Below are positions 51,377 through 60,448 of a stretch of DNA of 64,000 bases, piece after piece. Both the position numbers and the translations under genes were made by a program. How positions within the stretch are numbered: the first letter of the stretch is position 1; every line of letters begins with the position of its first letter. The notes under the pieces were generated by a model. That model did no database searches. It worked only from the letters and a program-made list of their open reading frames with translations, and was not told the origin of the DNA. Location of the stretch: the NCBI GenBank assembly GCA_964393405.1, contig CAYMTR010000002.1:1-64000 (forward strand), in the 5' to 3' direction. This stretch comes from CAYMTR01 sp964393405 (lineage in GTDB: Bacteria > Bacteroidota > Bacteroidia > Bacteroidales > Prolixibacteraceae).

Positions 51377-51686
51377 ATTTTGTAATGATTAATAGTCTAC
51401 AGTTTAGACTTAAAAAATATTTGATTGATTTTGTATGTGGAAATGCAGTTGTTGAATAACATTGAATTTTCAATGCAATAATACGGTAAAGAGATTTAAT
51501 AAACAAAAAAAACAAAATATTTTTGATAAAGCCCTACAAAATATCACTTTAAGCCACTATATTTTCTATTAAAAGTGAAACATATCATTAAATAATGCAT
51601 ATTTTTCTAAACCTATATTTGTAAAAATTGTTACAGATTACATTTTAGTTAACTTTGAAAACTTTAAGAATCATAAAAATTTAAAG
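51377..51686. other. Intergenic region between divergent rho and slyD
   Basis: This is 310 bp of AT-rich sequence without a gene. It contains the slyD promoter at 51628-51657 and must hold the rho promoter and leader, where I see no full consensus match. No hairpin long enough to suggest a riboswitch was found. Confidence 0.55.
51628..51657 (+). promoter_or_regulatory. Bacteroidota promoter for slyD-aroC
   Basis: TTG (51628-51630), 19 nt, then TAACTTTG (51650-51657) is a full match to TTG-N19-TAnnTTTG. Transcription should begin near 51664, 23 nt before the start codon. Confidence 0.75.
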
Positions 51687-52256
51687 ATGAATATTTCAGA
51701 AAATAAGATGGTGACTTTGAGTTACACACTCAGAGCAGAAGGCAAAGAGGGAGAAATCATTGAGCAAACAACAGAGGAAACTCCTCTACAATTTGTTTAT
51801 GGCATAGGTATGATGTTGCCAAAGTTTGAATCTAACATTGCAGGTTTGAAAAGTGGCGACAACTTTGAGATGAGGCTTGATGCCATTGATGCTTACGGTG
51901 AAATAGACAACAATGCATTTGTTGATCTTCCAAAAGATATTTTCTTTATGGATGGTGTATTTGATGAAACAAGGTTTACACCTGGAACTCAGGTGCCAAT
52001 GCAGACAAATACAGGTGAGAGACTGACAGGAATAGTTATGGAAGTTGCAGATCAGCATTTGAAAATGAACTTCAACCATCCTCTTGCAGGAATTAATCTT
52101 CATTTCACAGGCAGTGTTATAGAAGTACGCGAGGCTACAGAAGAAGAATTAAACCCAATGATGGGTTGCGGTGGCGGATGTTCAGGTTGCGGTGGTCATG
52201 AAAGCGACTGCTCTTCTAACGACGGTTGCGGATGCGATGACGGTTGTGGCTGCTAA
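51687..52256 (+). CDS. slyD: FKBP-type peptidyl-prolyl isomerase, SlyD-like
   Basis: This is a 189-residue two-domain FKBP with the insert-in-flap (IF) arrangement: FKBP part (VTLSYTLRAEGKEGEIIEQT...PLQFVYGIGMMLPKFESNIAGLKSGD), IF domain in the middle (DAYGEIDNNAFVDLPKDIF...), then LAGINLHFTGSVIEVREAT. The C-terminal 35 residues are Cys/Gly/His/Asp-rich (MGCGGGCSGCGGHESDCSS...), the metal-binding tail of SlyD, which binds nickel and other metals. It acts as a chaperone and prolyl isomerase in the cytosol. aroC follows after 12 bp and is likely co-transcribed. Confidence 0.92.
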   Translation: MNISENKMVTLSYTLRAEGKEGEIIEQTTEETPLQFVYGIGMMLPKFESNIAGLKSGDNFEMRLDAIDAYGEIDNNAFVDLPKDIFFMDGVFDETRFTPGTQVPMQTNTGERLTGIVMEVADQHLKMNFNHPLAGINLHFTGSVIEVREATEEELNPMMGCGGGCSGCGGHESDCSSNDGCGCDDGCGC

Positions 52257-52268
52257 AAAAATATTTCT

Positions 52269-53342
52269 ATGAATAGTTTTGGAAACATCTTCAGATTAAC
52301 AACATTCGGAGAATCACATGGTTCCGGAATTGGTGGAATAATTGACGGCTGTCCGGCAGGATTAAAGATCGACCTTGATTTAGTTCAAAAAGAGCTCGAC
52401 CGCAGGAAGCCGGGTCAATCGAAAATAACTACCCAGAGAAAAGAATCAGATACTGTTGAGTTTTACTCAGGTATTTTTGAGGAACTTACTACAGGTACAC
52501 CAATTGGTTTTTTTGTTAAAAATCAGGATCAACATTCTAACGATTATAATAATCTGAAAGATGTTTTCAGACCGTCTCACGCCGACTATACCTATATTCA
52601 AAAATACGGCATCAGGGATCACAGAGGTGGCGGTCGCTCATCTGCCAGAGAAACAGTTTCCAGAGTAGTTGGAGGGGCAATTGCCAGGCAGTTGATAGGA
52701 CAGCTTGGAATAACGATTCATGCCTTTGTGAGCAGTGTAAGTGAGGTATCGCTAGAAATTCCATATACAGAACTTGACCTTTCAAAAACAGAAGATAATA
52801 TAGTAAGATGCCCTCATGAAGCTACTGCTGAAAAGATGATTGCCAGAATTGAAGAAGCCGGGAAAAACCATGATACTGTTGGAGGAACGATAATGTGCGT
52901 TATCAAAGGAGTTCCTGCAGGCTGGGGTTCGCCTGTATTCAATAAACTGCATGCTGATTTAGGCTTTGCAATGCTGGGAATTAATGCTGTTAAAGGATTT
53001 GAATACGGATCAGGGTTTGAAGGAACTAAGCTAAACGGTTCACAGCACAACGATTCATTCATAAACGACCAAGGTAAGGTAAGAACTGAAACCAACCATT
53101 CTGGAGGTATTCAGGGCGGCATATCAAACGGGCAGGATATATACTTTAGGGTAGCATTCAAACCAATAGCCACATTGCTCAGGGAGCAGAAAACAATTGA
53201 CAAGGATTTAAACGAAGCAACAATTTCAATACAAGGAAGGCATGACCCATGCGTGCTTCCGAGGGCAGTGCCCATTGTTGAAAGTATGGCTGCGTTAGTT
53301 TTGGCCGACAATTACCTGATTGGCAAAACTTCAAGATTATAA
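52269..53342 (+). CDS. aroC: Chorismate synthase
   Basis: This 357-residue protein of normal length converts 5-enolpyruvylshikimate-3-phosphate to chorismate, with reduced FMN as cofactor, the last shared step of aromatic amino-acid synthesis. The three classical signatures are present: GESHGSGIGGIIDGCPAG near the N-terminus, RDHRGGGRSSARETVSRVVGGAIAR in the middle, and GRHDPCVLPRAVPIVESMAALVLAD at the end. It lies downstream of slyD and converges on the ABC-type lipoprotein gene with a 9-bp gap. Confidence 0.97.
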   Translation: MNSFGNIFRLTTFGESHGSGIGGIIDGCPAGLKIDLDLVQKELDRRKPGQSKITTQRKESDTVEFYSGIFEELTTGTPIGFFVKNQDQHSNDYNNLKDVFRPSHADYTYIQKYGIRDHRGGGRSSARETVSRVVGGAIARQLIGQLGITIHAFVSSVSEVSLEIPYTELDLSKTEDNIVRCPHEATAEKMIARIEEAGKNHDTVGGTIMCVIKGVPAGWGSPVFNKLHADLGFAMLGINAVKGFEYGSGFEGTKLNGSQHNDSFINDQGKVRTETNHSGGIQGGISNGQDIYFRVAFKPIATLLREQKTIDKDLNEATISIQGRHDPCVLPRAVPIVESMAALVLADNYLIGKTSRL

Positions 53343-53351
53343 TTCAAACCA

Positions 53352-54302
53352 TTATTCAATAAGCCTGTCTGCCTTTTCGATCAGAGATTCCGGGACAATT
53401 AAGCCTTGCTTTTCACAAGCCTTAAGGTTAATCGTGAATTCTTCTTCGGTAAAAGGTTCAATATTTTGAATGACATCTCTTCCTTTAAGAATTGAGATAG
53501 CCTTTAGTGCGCTTTTTCTTCCCCATAATTTGTAGCTTACCCCCTGACCTGCTGCTGCACCTTTGTCAACCTGCACTATATCAGATACAAAAAGAGGAAT
53601 TTTATTTTCTTCAGCAATTTTTATAACAACATTCAAACCATTAAAGATAAGGTTGTCGGCTGAAACAAGGATAGCATCTATATCCTGACTGACAAGAGAT
53701 TGACAAACCATTACCAGATCATTTATATTTGTTACACTTCCTGTTACCAGTTGGATATTGCGTTCTGAAAATTCTTTTGAGAACCTCTTCGCCGAATATT
53801 CAGCGTTAGCTTCAGAGTTATTATACGGCATCCCTACCCTCTTTAAATCTGGCAGAAATTCTTGCATCATTGATACGAAGCCAGAAGTATTCAATGGGTC
53901 GTAAGCACCATAAAGATTATGAGGTATTGATTTCATTCCTACCTGTTCAGGGCCGAAGGCTACAGTAAAAACAAGCGGAATATCCCTAACAGCCTGAGTT
54001 GCACCAATCATGCAGGGAGTCCCGCAGGTTATAATCATATCGACATTTTGGGCAATCAGCGATTGGAAAATTGTCGGAAGCATCGACAAATCTCCCTGAG
54101 CTATGTTTTCTATAATCTTAATATTCTCACCATTGACAAAACCTGAATCGGCAAGGGTCTTGAACAATTCATCTTTTGCAACATTTAGAACAACGTCATC
54201 AACTATCTGAACATAACCAATTTTGATTTTCTCGTTATCCTGATTACAAGCCCATAAATTTAATAATAGGATTACAAAAATAAAAAAGCCGTTCTTTCTC
54301 AT
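53352..54302 (-). CDS. ABC_sub_bind (TrpX/YtrX-type) substrate-binding lipoprotein
   Basis: This is a 316-residue lipoprotein (MRKNGFFIFVILLLNLWAC lipobox) of the PF04392-type periplasmic binding family: two alpha/beta lobes, with KIGYVQIVDDVVLNVAKDELFKTLADSGF, NVDMIITCGTPCMIGATQAVRDIPLVFTV and DAILVSADNLIFNGLNVVIKIAEE. Such proteins usually work with a two-gene ABC permease/ATPase, but neither gene is near, so partners are elsewhere or lost. Ligands of the family include aromatic amino acids and other small molecules; here unknown. Confidence 0.85.
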   Translation of the reverse strand: MRKNGFFIFVILLLNLWACNQDNEKIKIGYVQIVDDVVLNVAKDELFKTLADSGFVNGENIKIIENIAQGDLSMLPTIFQSLIAQNVDMIITCGTPCMIGATQAVRDIPLVFTVAFGPEQVGMKSIPHNLYGAYDPLNTSGFVSMMQEFLPDLKRVGMPYNNSEANAEYSAKRFSKEFSERNIQLVTGSVTNINDLVMVCQSLVSQDIDAILVSADNLIFNGLNVVIKIAEENKIPLFVSDIVQVDKGAAAGQGVSYKLWGRKSALKAISILKGRDVIQNIEPFTEEEFTINLKACEKQGLIVPESLIEKADRLIE

Positions 54303-54381
54303 AATTCTACTTTTATAAGTCTCAAATATAGTTTTTCTAAGTTGCTTCTACATAACTGCTTTCATAAAATTATTTTTTAAC

Positions 54382-54389
54382 TAATTTTG
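54382..54389 (+). promoter_or_regulatory. -7 box candidate for the hisI operon
   Basis: TAATTTTG matches TAnnTTTG 26 bp before the hisI start codon. No TTG is found at the expected distance upstream, so support is partial. Confidence 0.35.
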
Positions 54390-54414
54390 CCACTCAATTA
54401 AGACTACAATAAAT

Positions 54415-54804
54415 ATGTCAAAAGAATACACATTAGATTTCGAGGTAGATTTCGGTGCTGACGGACAAAAGCTACTTCCTGTTGTAACACAGGACTATAC
54501 AACAAAAGAAGTACTAATACTTTCATTTGTAAACAAGGAAGCATTCGAAGAAACAGTAAGAAGCAGATATGCAACATATTGGAGCCGTAGCCGCAATGAA
54601 TTATGGAAGAAAGGGCTAACATCGGGAGATATGTTGAGAATTGATGAAATCAGGATCAACTGCGAACAAAACTCTTTCCTGTTTTTGGTAACACCGGAGG
54701 GAAAAGGAGCCTGTCACGCAAAAAAAGAAAACGGTATGCCTTACCATTCATGTTATTACAGGAAGTTGGACATAGATGGCAAGCTTGAAATAATAGAAAA
54801 ATAA
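54415..54804 (+). CDS. hisI: Phosphoribosyl-AMP cyclohydrolase
   Basis: This is a 129-residue enzyme that opens the adenine ring of PR-AMP (third step of histidine synthesis). Motifs: VTQDYTTKEVLILSFVNKEAFEETV, TYWSRSRNELWKKGLTSGD, and the metal-ligand Cys in DEIRINCEQNSFLFLV and GKGACHAKKENGMPYHSCYYR. The C-terminal HisE (PR-ATP pyrophosphatase) domain present in fused HisIE is absent. It heads a run of five same-strand genes. Cytosolic, usually a dimer with Zn2+ and Mg2+. Confidence 0.95.
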   Translation: MSKEYTLDFEVDFGADGQKLLPVVTQDYTTKEVLILSFVNKEAFEETVRSRYATYWSRSRNELWKKGLTSGDMLRIDEIRINCEQNSFLFLVTPEGKGACHAKKENGMPYHSCYYRKLDIDGKLEIIEK

Positions 54805-54813
54805 CATTTATCG

Positions 54814-55863
54814 ATGGAAAACTCCAGATTAGTAATTGGGATGCCGGCCGGATCACTGGCCAATGCTAGCAGAGGCGGGAACCTTATCAAGCTGCTTGAA
54901 GATTCAGGTTTCAAAACACAGGGATATGAAGAAGGCGGACCCAGCATTTTTAAAACAGTAAATTTCCTTTACGGATGGGATGGAAGGCCTCAGGAATTCA
55001 GTTCACAACTTGCTTTGAATGAACTCGATGTAGCTATTGCCGGCGATGATTGGATTGAAGAAAGAATAATTGAATTCAGACTTGAATACAACACTACGAT
55101 TGAGCTTGAGCAGGTTATGCCCCTAAATCGTGGAGGAGTACGTCTGGTAGGTATAGTAAAAGGAGATATCCCTTTCGATACGACAATAGAATTTCTTTCA
55201 GATTTGGTAAGCAAAAAGAAACTAATAACTGTTGTGGCTGAGATGCCTTACCTTGCTTTAAACTGGGTTAGGGAAAATCTTAAAAAGATTGGCAAGCTTG
55301 AAGAATACAATGATTTTTCAGTTCAGAAATATAAAACACCATCAAAAATAGAAAAGGGAGTCCTGATTTATGAAACCTGGGGAAAGACTGAATCAAAGGT
55401 TCTTAACGGTGGTGCAGATTTTGGTCTTGAAATAACTCAATCAGGAAGTGCAATCAGAAATTATGGATTGAAGATAATTGAGACAGTATATAAATCGCAG
55501 ACGAGCATTTGGATCAACCCTTCATTGAGAAAGAATGAAGAAAAGAAGGAGTTATTGGAAATGTTCCTTTTAAACGTATACGGATCTATCAATGCAGAAA
55601 ACAAAGTTTTGGTTTCTTTCAATGTTTCAAACCATAAGAGGGATATAATAGACGACTATCTGGTAAAGAACAATCTATTTGCGGATGAGCCAACTATGAG
55701 CGTTGGAAGGACACACACAGTTTACAGCATACAGGTTGAGACTTACGGAAATAAATGTCCACTGGCGAAAATAAGATATCAGCTGGCTAAGCTGGGTGCA
55801 ACTAATATAGACACACTTCCAATACAATCGTCAATTCCAAGTATAGACACAATAAAACTCTGA
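54814..55863 (+). CDS. hisG: HisG-like ATP phosphoribosyltransferase, divergent long type
   Basis: This is a 349-residue protein with HisG features: a start VIGMPAGSLANASRGGNLIKLLEDSGF, RPQEFSSQLALNELDVAIAGDDWIEE (usual RPQDIPxYVxxGxxDxGITGxD), and the PRPP-binding block ETWGKTESKVLNGGADFGLEITQSGSAIRNYGLKI (usual ETGxTLRxNGL). A C-terminal ACT-like stretch (TVYSIQVETYGNKCPLAKIRYQLAKLGATNIDT) is where histidine feedback would act in long HisG. It is longer and more divergent than typical HisG (~285 residues). It begins 9 bp after hisI, supporting a histidine-pathway role. Confidence 0.82.
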   Translation: MENSRLVIGMPAGSLANASRGGNLIKLLEDSGFKTQGYEEGGPSIFKTVNFLYGWDGRPQEFSSQLALNELDVAIAGDDWIEERIIEFRLEYNTTIELEQVMPLNRGGVRLVGIVKGDIPFDTTIEFLSDLVSKKKLITVVAEMPYLALNWVRENLKKIGKLEEYNDFSVQKYKTPSKIEKGVLIYETWGKTESKVLNGGADFGLEITQSGSAIRNYGLKIIETVYKSQTSIWINPSLRKNEEKKELLEMFLLNVYGSINAENKVLVSFNVSNHKRDIIDDYLVKNNLFADEPTMSVGRTHTVYSIQVETYGNKCPLAKIRYQLAKLGATNIDTLPIQSSIPSIDTIKL

Positions 55864-56288
55864 TGGGAAGGATATTGGCAATAGATTATGGGAAGAAGAG
55901 AGTTGGAATAGCTGTTACTGATCCGCTTAAGATTATTGCCAATAAACTTACAACTGTCAGTTCGCACGAAATATTTGAGTATCTGGATGAGTATTTTAAA
56001 AAAGAAAGCGTTGAATGTGTAGTAGTTGGCTACCCTAAGACCCTCAAAGATGAACCATCGGAGTCGATAAGGTTTGTCAATCCTTTTTTAAAACAATTTC
56101 AAAAAAGATACCCTGAGCTTAAACTTGAGCTGGTAGATGAACGTTATACTTCGAAAATGGCATTTCAGACAATGATTGATGCCGGATTGAAGAAAAAAGA
56201 CCGTCAGGACAAGGGGCTTGTAGACGCAGTAAGTGCAACAATAATATTACAATTTTATTTAGAACAACAAAGATTTTTAAATTTATAA
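55863..56288 (+). CDS. ruvX: Putative Holliday junction resolvase / pre-16S rRNA nuclease (RuvX/YqgF)
   Basis: This is a 141-residue RNase H-fold protein with ILAIDYGKKRVGIAVTDPL at the N-terminus (first catalytic Asp), VVVGYPKTLKDEPSE, LKLELVDERYTSKMAF (catalytic Glu region) and a last Asp in KDRQDKGLVDAVSATIIL. In E. coli YqgF processes the 5' end of 16S rRNA. The start ATG overlaps the hisG stop by one base (TGATG), so translation is probably coupled; def follows 1 bp after its stop. Confidence 0.93.
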   Translation: MGRILAIDYGKKRVGIAVTDPLKIIANKLTTVSSHEIFEYLDEYFKKESVECVVVGYPKTLKDEPSESIRFVNPFLKQFQKRYPELKLELVDERYTSKMAFQTMIDAGLKKKDRQDKGLVDAVSATIILQFYLEQQRFLNL

Positions 56289-56289
56289 T

Positions 56290-56847
56290 ATGATTTTACC
56301 TATAACAGTATATGGAGATCCTCTTTTAAGAAAAGTAGCAAAACCAATAGATAAGGATTATCCCAATCTTAAGGAGTTAATAGAAGACATGTACGAAACA
56401 ATGTATTATTCTGACGGAGTTGGGCTTGCCGCTCCACAGATTGGACTTTCGATACGTTTGTTTGTTGTTGATGCTTCACCTGCAGCAAGTGAAGAAGAAC
56501 CGGAGCTTGCCAACTTTAAAAAGGTTTTCATAAATCCAGAAATCCTTTCTGTATCAGGAGAACCATGGTCATTTGAAGAAGGATGCCTTAGTCTGCCAAC
56601 AATTCATGAGAATGTATATCGTGAAGAAGAGGTGGTAATAAAATATCTCGATGAAAATTGGGAAGAGAAAACTGAGAAATTCAATAGCTATCCTGCAAGG
56701 ATAATATTACATGAGTACGACCATCTTCAAGGAAAGCTTTTTATAGACAGAATTTCACCATTAAGAAGAAGACTGCTGAAAAGTAAGCTGACAGCAATTA
56801 CTAAGGGCAATGTAAAAACAAGCTATAAGATTAAGATTCCCAAATAA
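56290..56847 (+). CDS. def: Peptide deformylase
   Basis: This is a 185-residue metalloenzyme that removes the formyl group from new proteins. All three conserved motifs are present: GVGLAAPQIG (motif I), EGCLSLP (motif II, metal-binding Cys) and LHEYDHLQG (motif III, HExxH-type, with Glu as the catalytic base and two metal His). The length and motif spacing are normal. It follows ruvX directly in the operon. Confidence 0.97.
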   Translation: MILPITVYGDPLLRKVAKPIDKDYPNLKELIEDMYETMYYSDGVGLAAPQIGLSIRLFVVDASPAASEEEPELANFKKVFINPEILSVSGEPWSFEEGCLSLPTIHENVYREEEVVIKYLDENWEEKTEKFNSYPARIILHEYDHLQGKLFIDRISPLRRRLLKSKLTAITKGNVKTSYKIKIPK

Positions 56848-56946
56848 CGGTTGTCAATAATTGGTAGTTCAGCAACGAAAACCCTTGTCCTGTAAAACAA
56901 ATTAAGCTTCCTAAATTCATTAGAAATTTAAGCTCTAAATTTGGGG

Positions 56947-58986
56947 ATGACCCCAAAAGACAGCATATTTGGTAGAATACCACTTTTAAGGTTCTTATTG
57001 CCATTCTTCATCGGAATAATCATTGAAGAAAGAATAGATTGCAATATTACCTTACTCCTACCCCTTTTATTAGCATCAATTGCCTTTCTTTCATTTGCTT
57101 TTCAAAAATCAACCCGTTCTATAAAGAATAGTAGATTATTCAGTGTCTCAGTATTTTCAACATTCATAATAATTGGTGCGGTAACAACAAAAATTCAGAA
57201 AAACTCATACTTCAGTAGCGAATATCCAACTGAGGGTATCTATTCCGGAATTGTACTTAATAAGACTTCAGCTTCAAATAAAAAAATAAAGTTAACACTT
57301 AGAACAGACGTATTCAGTGGTGATTCAATCAGCAAAAAGATAAAAGAAAACGTAATTTTATATTGTTCCGATTCACTGTACGGAGAAAAAATAGATCCCG
57401 GAGTAAGGATAACATTCTATGGAAAAGCACACGAAATAACTAACAGAAACAATCCCGGGGAATTTGATTATAAGAGATTTATAAACAGAAAAGGCATAAG
57501 ACATCAGTTTTATTTAAAGGATACAATACTAATCACAGATTCGGAGCACAACAACATTGCAGTGCATGCATTGCTCTTAAGGAAGAAGCTTCTATACATT
57601 TATAAAAAAGCAGGAATAACGGGCGATGAATTTAATGTTCTGGCGGCATTAACACTTGGAGAAAGCAGTTTCATCAGCAATGAAATAAAAAACAGCTATA
57701 TAGCCTCAGGAACAATGCATGTACTTGCGGTCTCGGGCTTACATGTTGCAATAATATACATGATCATAGCTTTCTTGTTAAAGCCCCTTGACATAGGAAA
57801 AAAGGCAAAACTCTTAAAGGTTGTAATAATAATAGTGTTTCTATGGTCTTATGGATTAATCTCGGGAATGTCGCCGTCAGTTATGAGGTCGTGCGCAATG
57901 TTCACATTTATAGTCATAGGAGAAAACTACAACAAGCAGACAAACATATACAATACACTATCGGCATCGGCATTTTCGCTAACTCTGCTAGATCCATATA
58001 TCCTTTTCGACATAGGTTTTCAACTTTCTTATTTTGCAGTGGTGAGCATAGTGTTCTTTCAGCCAAAGTTTGCAAATCTGTTAGAAACAGACAACAAAAT
58101 ACTGAAATACATAAGAGACCTGTTTATAGTATCAGTTGTAGCCCAGATTGGTACCACCCCAATTAGCATATATTACTTTCATCAGTTTCCTGTGTACTTT
58201 CTGATAAGCAATTTCCTCACAGTGCCAATTTCAGGATTAATACTTTACATCGCCTTTGCCTTTTTCTTTCTTTTTAATGTCCCATTACTATCAGAAGTAT
58301 TGGTTTTTGTATTAAAAATCTCTGTTCGCTTTATGAATTATTCGGTGAAATGGGTAGAGGGGCTTCCTTTGTCAGTAATAGATAAGATATGGATTGATGA
58401 TTACACAATGATAATGATCTATGGATTAATTGTTTCGTCAACATGCTTTTTTATTATTAAGAAATGGAAGTATATACTGATATCACTGGGAATAATTGCG
58501 ACAATCATATCAAACGGATGCTTAAAAGAATTCAAGCAAGAAAGGCAGAAAGCAATAATAGTATACAACAATTTTCGAGAGCCAATGATCAGTTTTATCA
58601 AAGGAAATGAGCATTTCTGTTATACGGGAAGTGACACAATCAGCATTTATGCAAAAAAACAATTAATAACAGTATCAGGCAAATATGGCACAAGCAATCC
58701 TCAGATAATACAGCAAAACAGTGAAGGAAGAAATCAGATAAAAGTAGGCAGAGATGATATAATCTATTTCGAAGGAAAATATATAGATTTTAAAAGCAGG
58801 GGTTTAGAAGAATCGGAAAATTTCGACCTTTCAATAGATTGGTTTGAAATGAAAGTCACTTCAGAAATCAATGAAACGAGTAATGATACTAAAGATAACA
58901 ATATAAATACCATCCCAATAAATAAAGAGAACATTAACATTATCCACGACCTTAAAAATGATGGAGCCTATATACTGGAATTATGA
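56947..58986 (+). CDS. comEC: ComEC/Rec2-family membrane protein without a beta-lactamase domain
   Basis: The ATG at 56947 gives 679 residues (a TTG two codons earlier is possible). Hydrophobic helices near the N-terminus are followed by a DUF4131 region with RNNPGEFDYKRFINRKGI. The Competence domain then has LGESSFISNEIKNSYIASGTMHVLAVSGLHVAIIYMII and GISPSVMRS-like SGMSPSVMRSCAMF. The last ~150 residues are a soluble domain without the metallo-beta-lactamase HxHxDH motif that most ComEC proteins carry. The Competence domain forms the channel for incoming single-stranded DNA in naturally competent bacteria. Last gene of the his-ruvX-def unit, after 99 bp. Confidence 0.85.
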   Translation: MTPKDSIFGRIPLLRFLLPFFIGIIIEERIDCNITLLLPLLLASIAFLSFAFQKSTRSIKNSRLFSVSVFSTFIIIGAVTTKIQKNSYFSSEYPTEGIYSGIVLNKTSASNKKIKLTLRTDVFSGDSISKKIKENVILYCSDSLYGEKIDPGVRITFYGKAHEITNRNNPGEFDYKRFINRKGIRHQFYLKDTILITDSEHNNIAVHALLLRKKLLYIYKKAGITGDEFNVLAALTLGESSFISNEIKNSYIASGTMHVLAVSGLHVAIIYMIIAFLLKPLDIGKKAKLLKVVIIIVFLWSYGLISGMSPSVMRSCAMFTFIVIGENYNKQTNIYNTLSASAFSLTLLDPYILFDIGFQLSYFAVVSIVFFQPKFANLLETDNKILKYIRDLFIVSVVAQIGTTPISIYYFHQFPVYFLISNFLTVPISGLILYIAFAFFFLFNVPLLSEVLVFVLKISVRFMNYSVKWVEGLPLSVIDKIWIDDYTMIMIYGLIVSSTCFFIIKKWKYILISLGIIATIISNGCLKEFKQERQKAIIVYNNFREPMISFIKGNEHFCYTGSDTISIYAKKQLITVSGKYGTSNPQIIQQNSEGRNQIKVGRDDIIYFEGKYIDFKSRGLEESENFDLSIDWFEMKVTSEINETSNDTKDNNINTIPINKENINIIHDLKNDGAYILEL

Positions 58987-59107
58987 TAAAAGTTTGGTAA
59001 ATTAGTAAAGGAAACAAATCCTTAATACTAAAAATATATACTCTGAAAACGTTGATAAATAGTTTTATATTAGTTTTATTTGTGCACTTTTTAAAAAGGT
59101 ATTAATA

Positions 59108-60442
59108 ATGAAAATAGTAATTGCAGGAGCCGGAGAAGTAGGTACATATTTGGCAAAAATGTTGAGTAAGGAGAACCACGACATTACTTTGCTTGATGAA
59201 GACAAAGAGAAGCTTGAAAAGCTTGCACTTCAGGTAGATCTGATGACAGTATGCGGCTTTGCCAATTCAATAAATGACCTTAAAGATGCAGGAATATCAA
59301 AAGCAGACCTATTTATAGCAGTTACACCTTTTGAATCAAGGAACGTTTTAGCCTGCATTATTGCAAAAGATTTAGGAGCGAAAAAAACCATCGCAAGAAT
59401 AAACAACGCCGAATACTTAAAAAAGTTAAACAAACCAAGGTTTATTGAACTTGGCGTTGATGAGTTGATATATCCGGAAACACTTGCTGCAAAAGAAATA
59501 ATAGCGTCGGTAAAACAGCCCGGGGCAAGGGTCACCCATGAATTTTCAGGAGGAAACCTTTTGCTACTTGGGTTTAAAATCCGTGAGAACGCACCCATTA
59601 TAAACAAATCGTTAGTTGATCTTGGTGATATCTCACAAGAATTTAGGGCAGTAGCTATAACCCGAGGAGATTCAACAATTGTTCCTAACGGTAAGGATAT
59701 GATTCTTTCCGGTGATATAGTCTACTTTGTTACCACAAGGTCTGCGATGCTTGATCTTTATGAAAAGACCGGTAAAGTATTCTTCGGGGTTAAAAATATA
59801 ATGATACTTGGGGGCAGCCGAATCGCACAAAAGACAGCAGAAGAATTAAGCGGACAGCTAAACGTAAAGATAATAGATATTAACAAAGAACGTTGTCAGC
59901 AGATTGCCGATAGATTTGACAATGTAATGGTTATCAATGGTGATGGGAGAAATCTGGAATTATTGAAAGAAGAAGGAATTGAAAATATGGATGCCTTCAT
60001 TGCTGTAACCGGAAACTCAGAAACCAATATTCTCACTTGTCAGTTGGCAAAAAGAATGGGAGTAAAACGGACGGTAGCTGAAATTGAAAATATTGATTTT
60101 ATCAGTCTGGCTGAACAGGTAGGAATAGGAAGCGTTATAAATAAGAAATACATAGCTGCCAGTTTTATATACAGGTATTCGATGAACTCAGAAATTTCAA
60201 GTGTCAAATGCCTTTCTTCAACTGAAGCTGAAGCAGTTGAAGTAATAGTCAAAAAAGGTTCCAAGGTTACGCAAACCTTAGTCAAAGACCTTGATTTCCC
60301 ATCTGATGCGATAATAGGAGGAGTTATTCGTGGTGAAAATGGATTCATTGCCAAGGGTGATACTCAAATCAGGGAGGGAGATAAAGTTGTAGTATTTGCC
60401 TTACCTTCGGCTATTAAGAAAATAGATAAGTTTTTCAGATAG
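59108..60442 (+). CDS. trkA: TrkA: potassium-uptake regulatory subunit
   Basis: This is a 444-residue cytosolic protein with two tandem RCK units, each a TrkA_N (Rossmann) and a TrkA_C domain. The first NAD-binding motif is MKIVIAGAGEVGTYLAKML (residues 1-19) and the second MILGGSRIAQKTAEELSG near residue 232. The TrkA_C parts are visible as LPSAIKKIDKFF and the stretch before it. It gates the TrkH channel in response to nucleotides. It lies 6 bp upstream of trkH in the same operon. Confidence 0.95.
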   Translation: MKIVIAGAGEVGTYLAKMLSKENHDITLLDEDKEKLEKLALQVDLMTVCGFANSINDLKDAGISKADLFIAVTPFESRNVLACIIAKDLGAKKTIARINNAEYLKKLNKPRFIELGVDELIYPETLAAKEIIASVKQPGARVTHEFSGGNLLLLGFKIRENAPIINKSLVDLGDISQEFRAVAITRGDSTIVPNGKDMILSGDIVYFVTTRSAMLDLYEKTGKVFFGVKNIMILGGSRIAQKTAEELSGQLNVKIIDINKERCQQIADRFDNVMVINGDGRNLELLKEEGIENMDAFIAVTGNSETNILTCQLAKRMGVKRTVAEIENIDFISLAEQVGIGSVINKKYIAASFIYRYSMNSEISSVKCLSSTEAEAVEVIVKKGSKVTQTLVKDLDFPSDAIIGGVIRGENGFIAKGDTQIREGDKVVVFALPSAIKKIDKFFR

Positions 60443-60448
60443 CATTAG

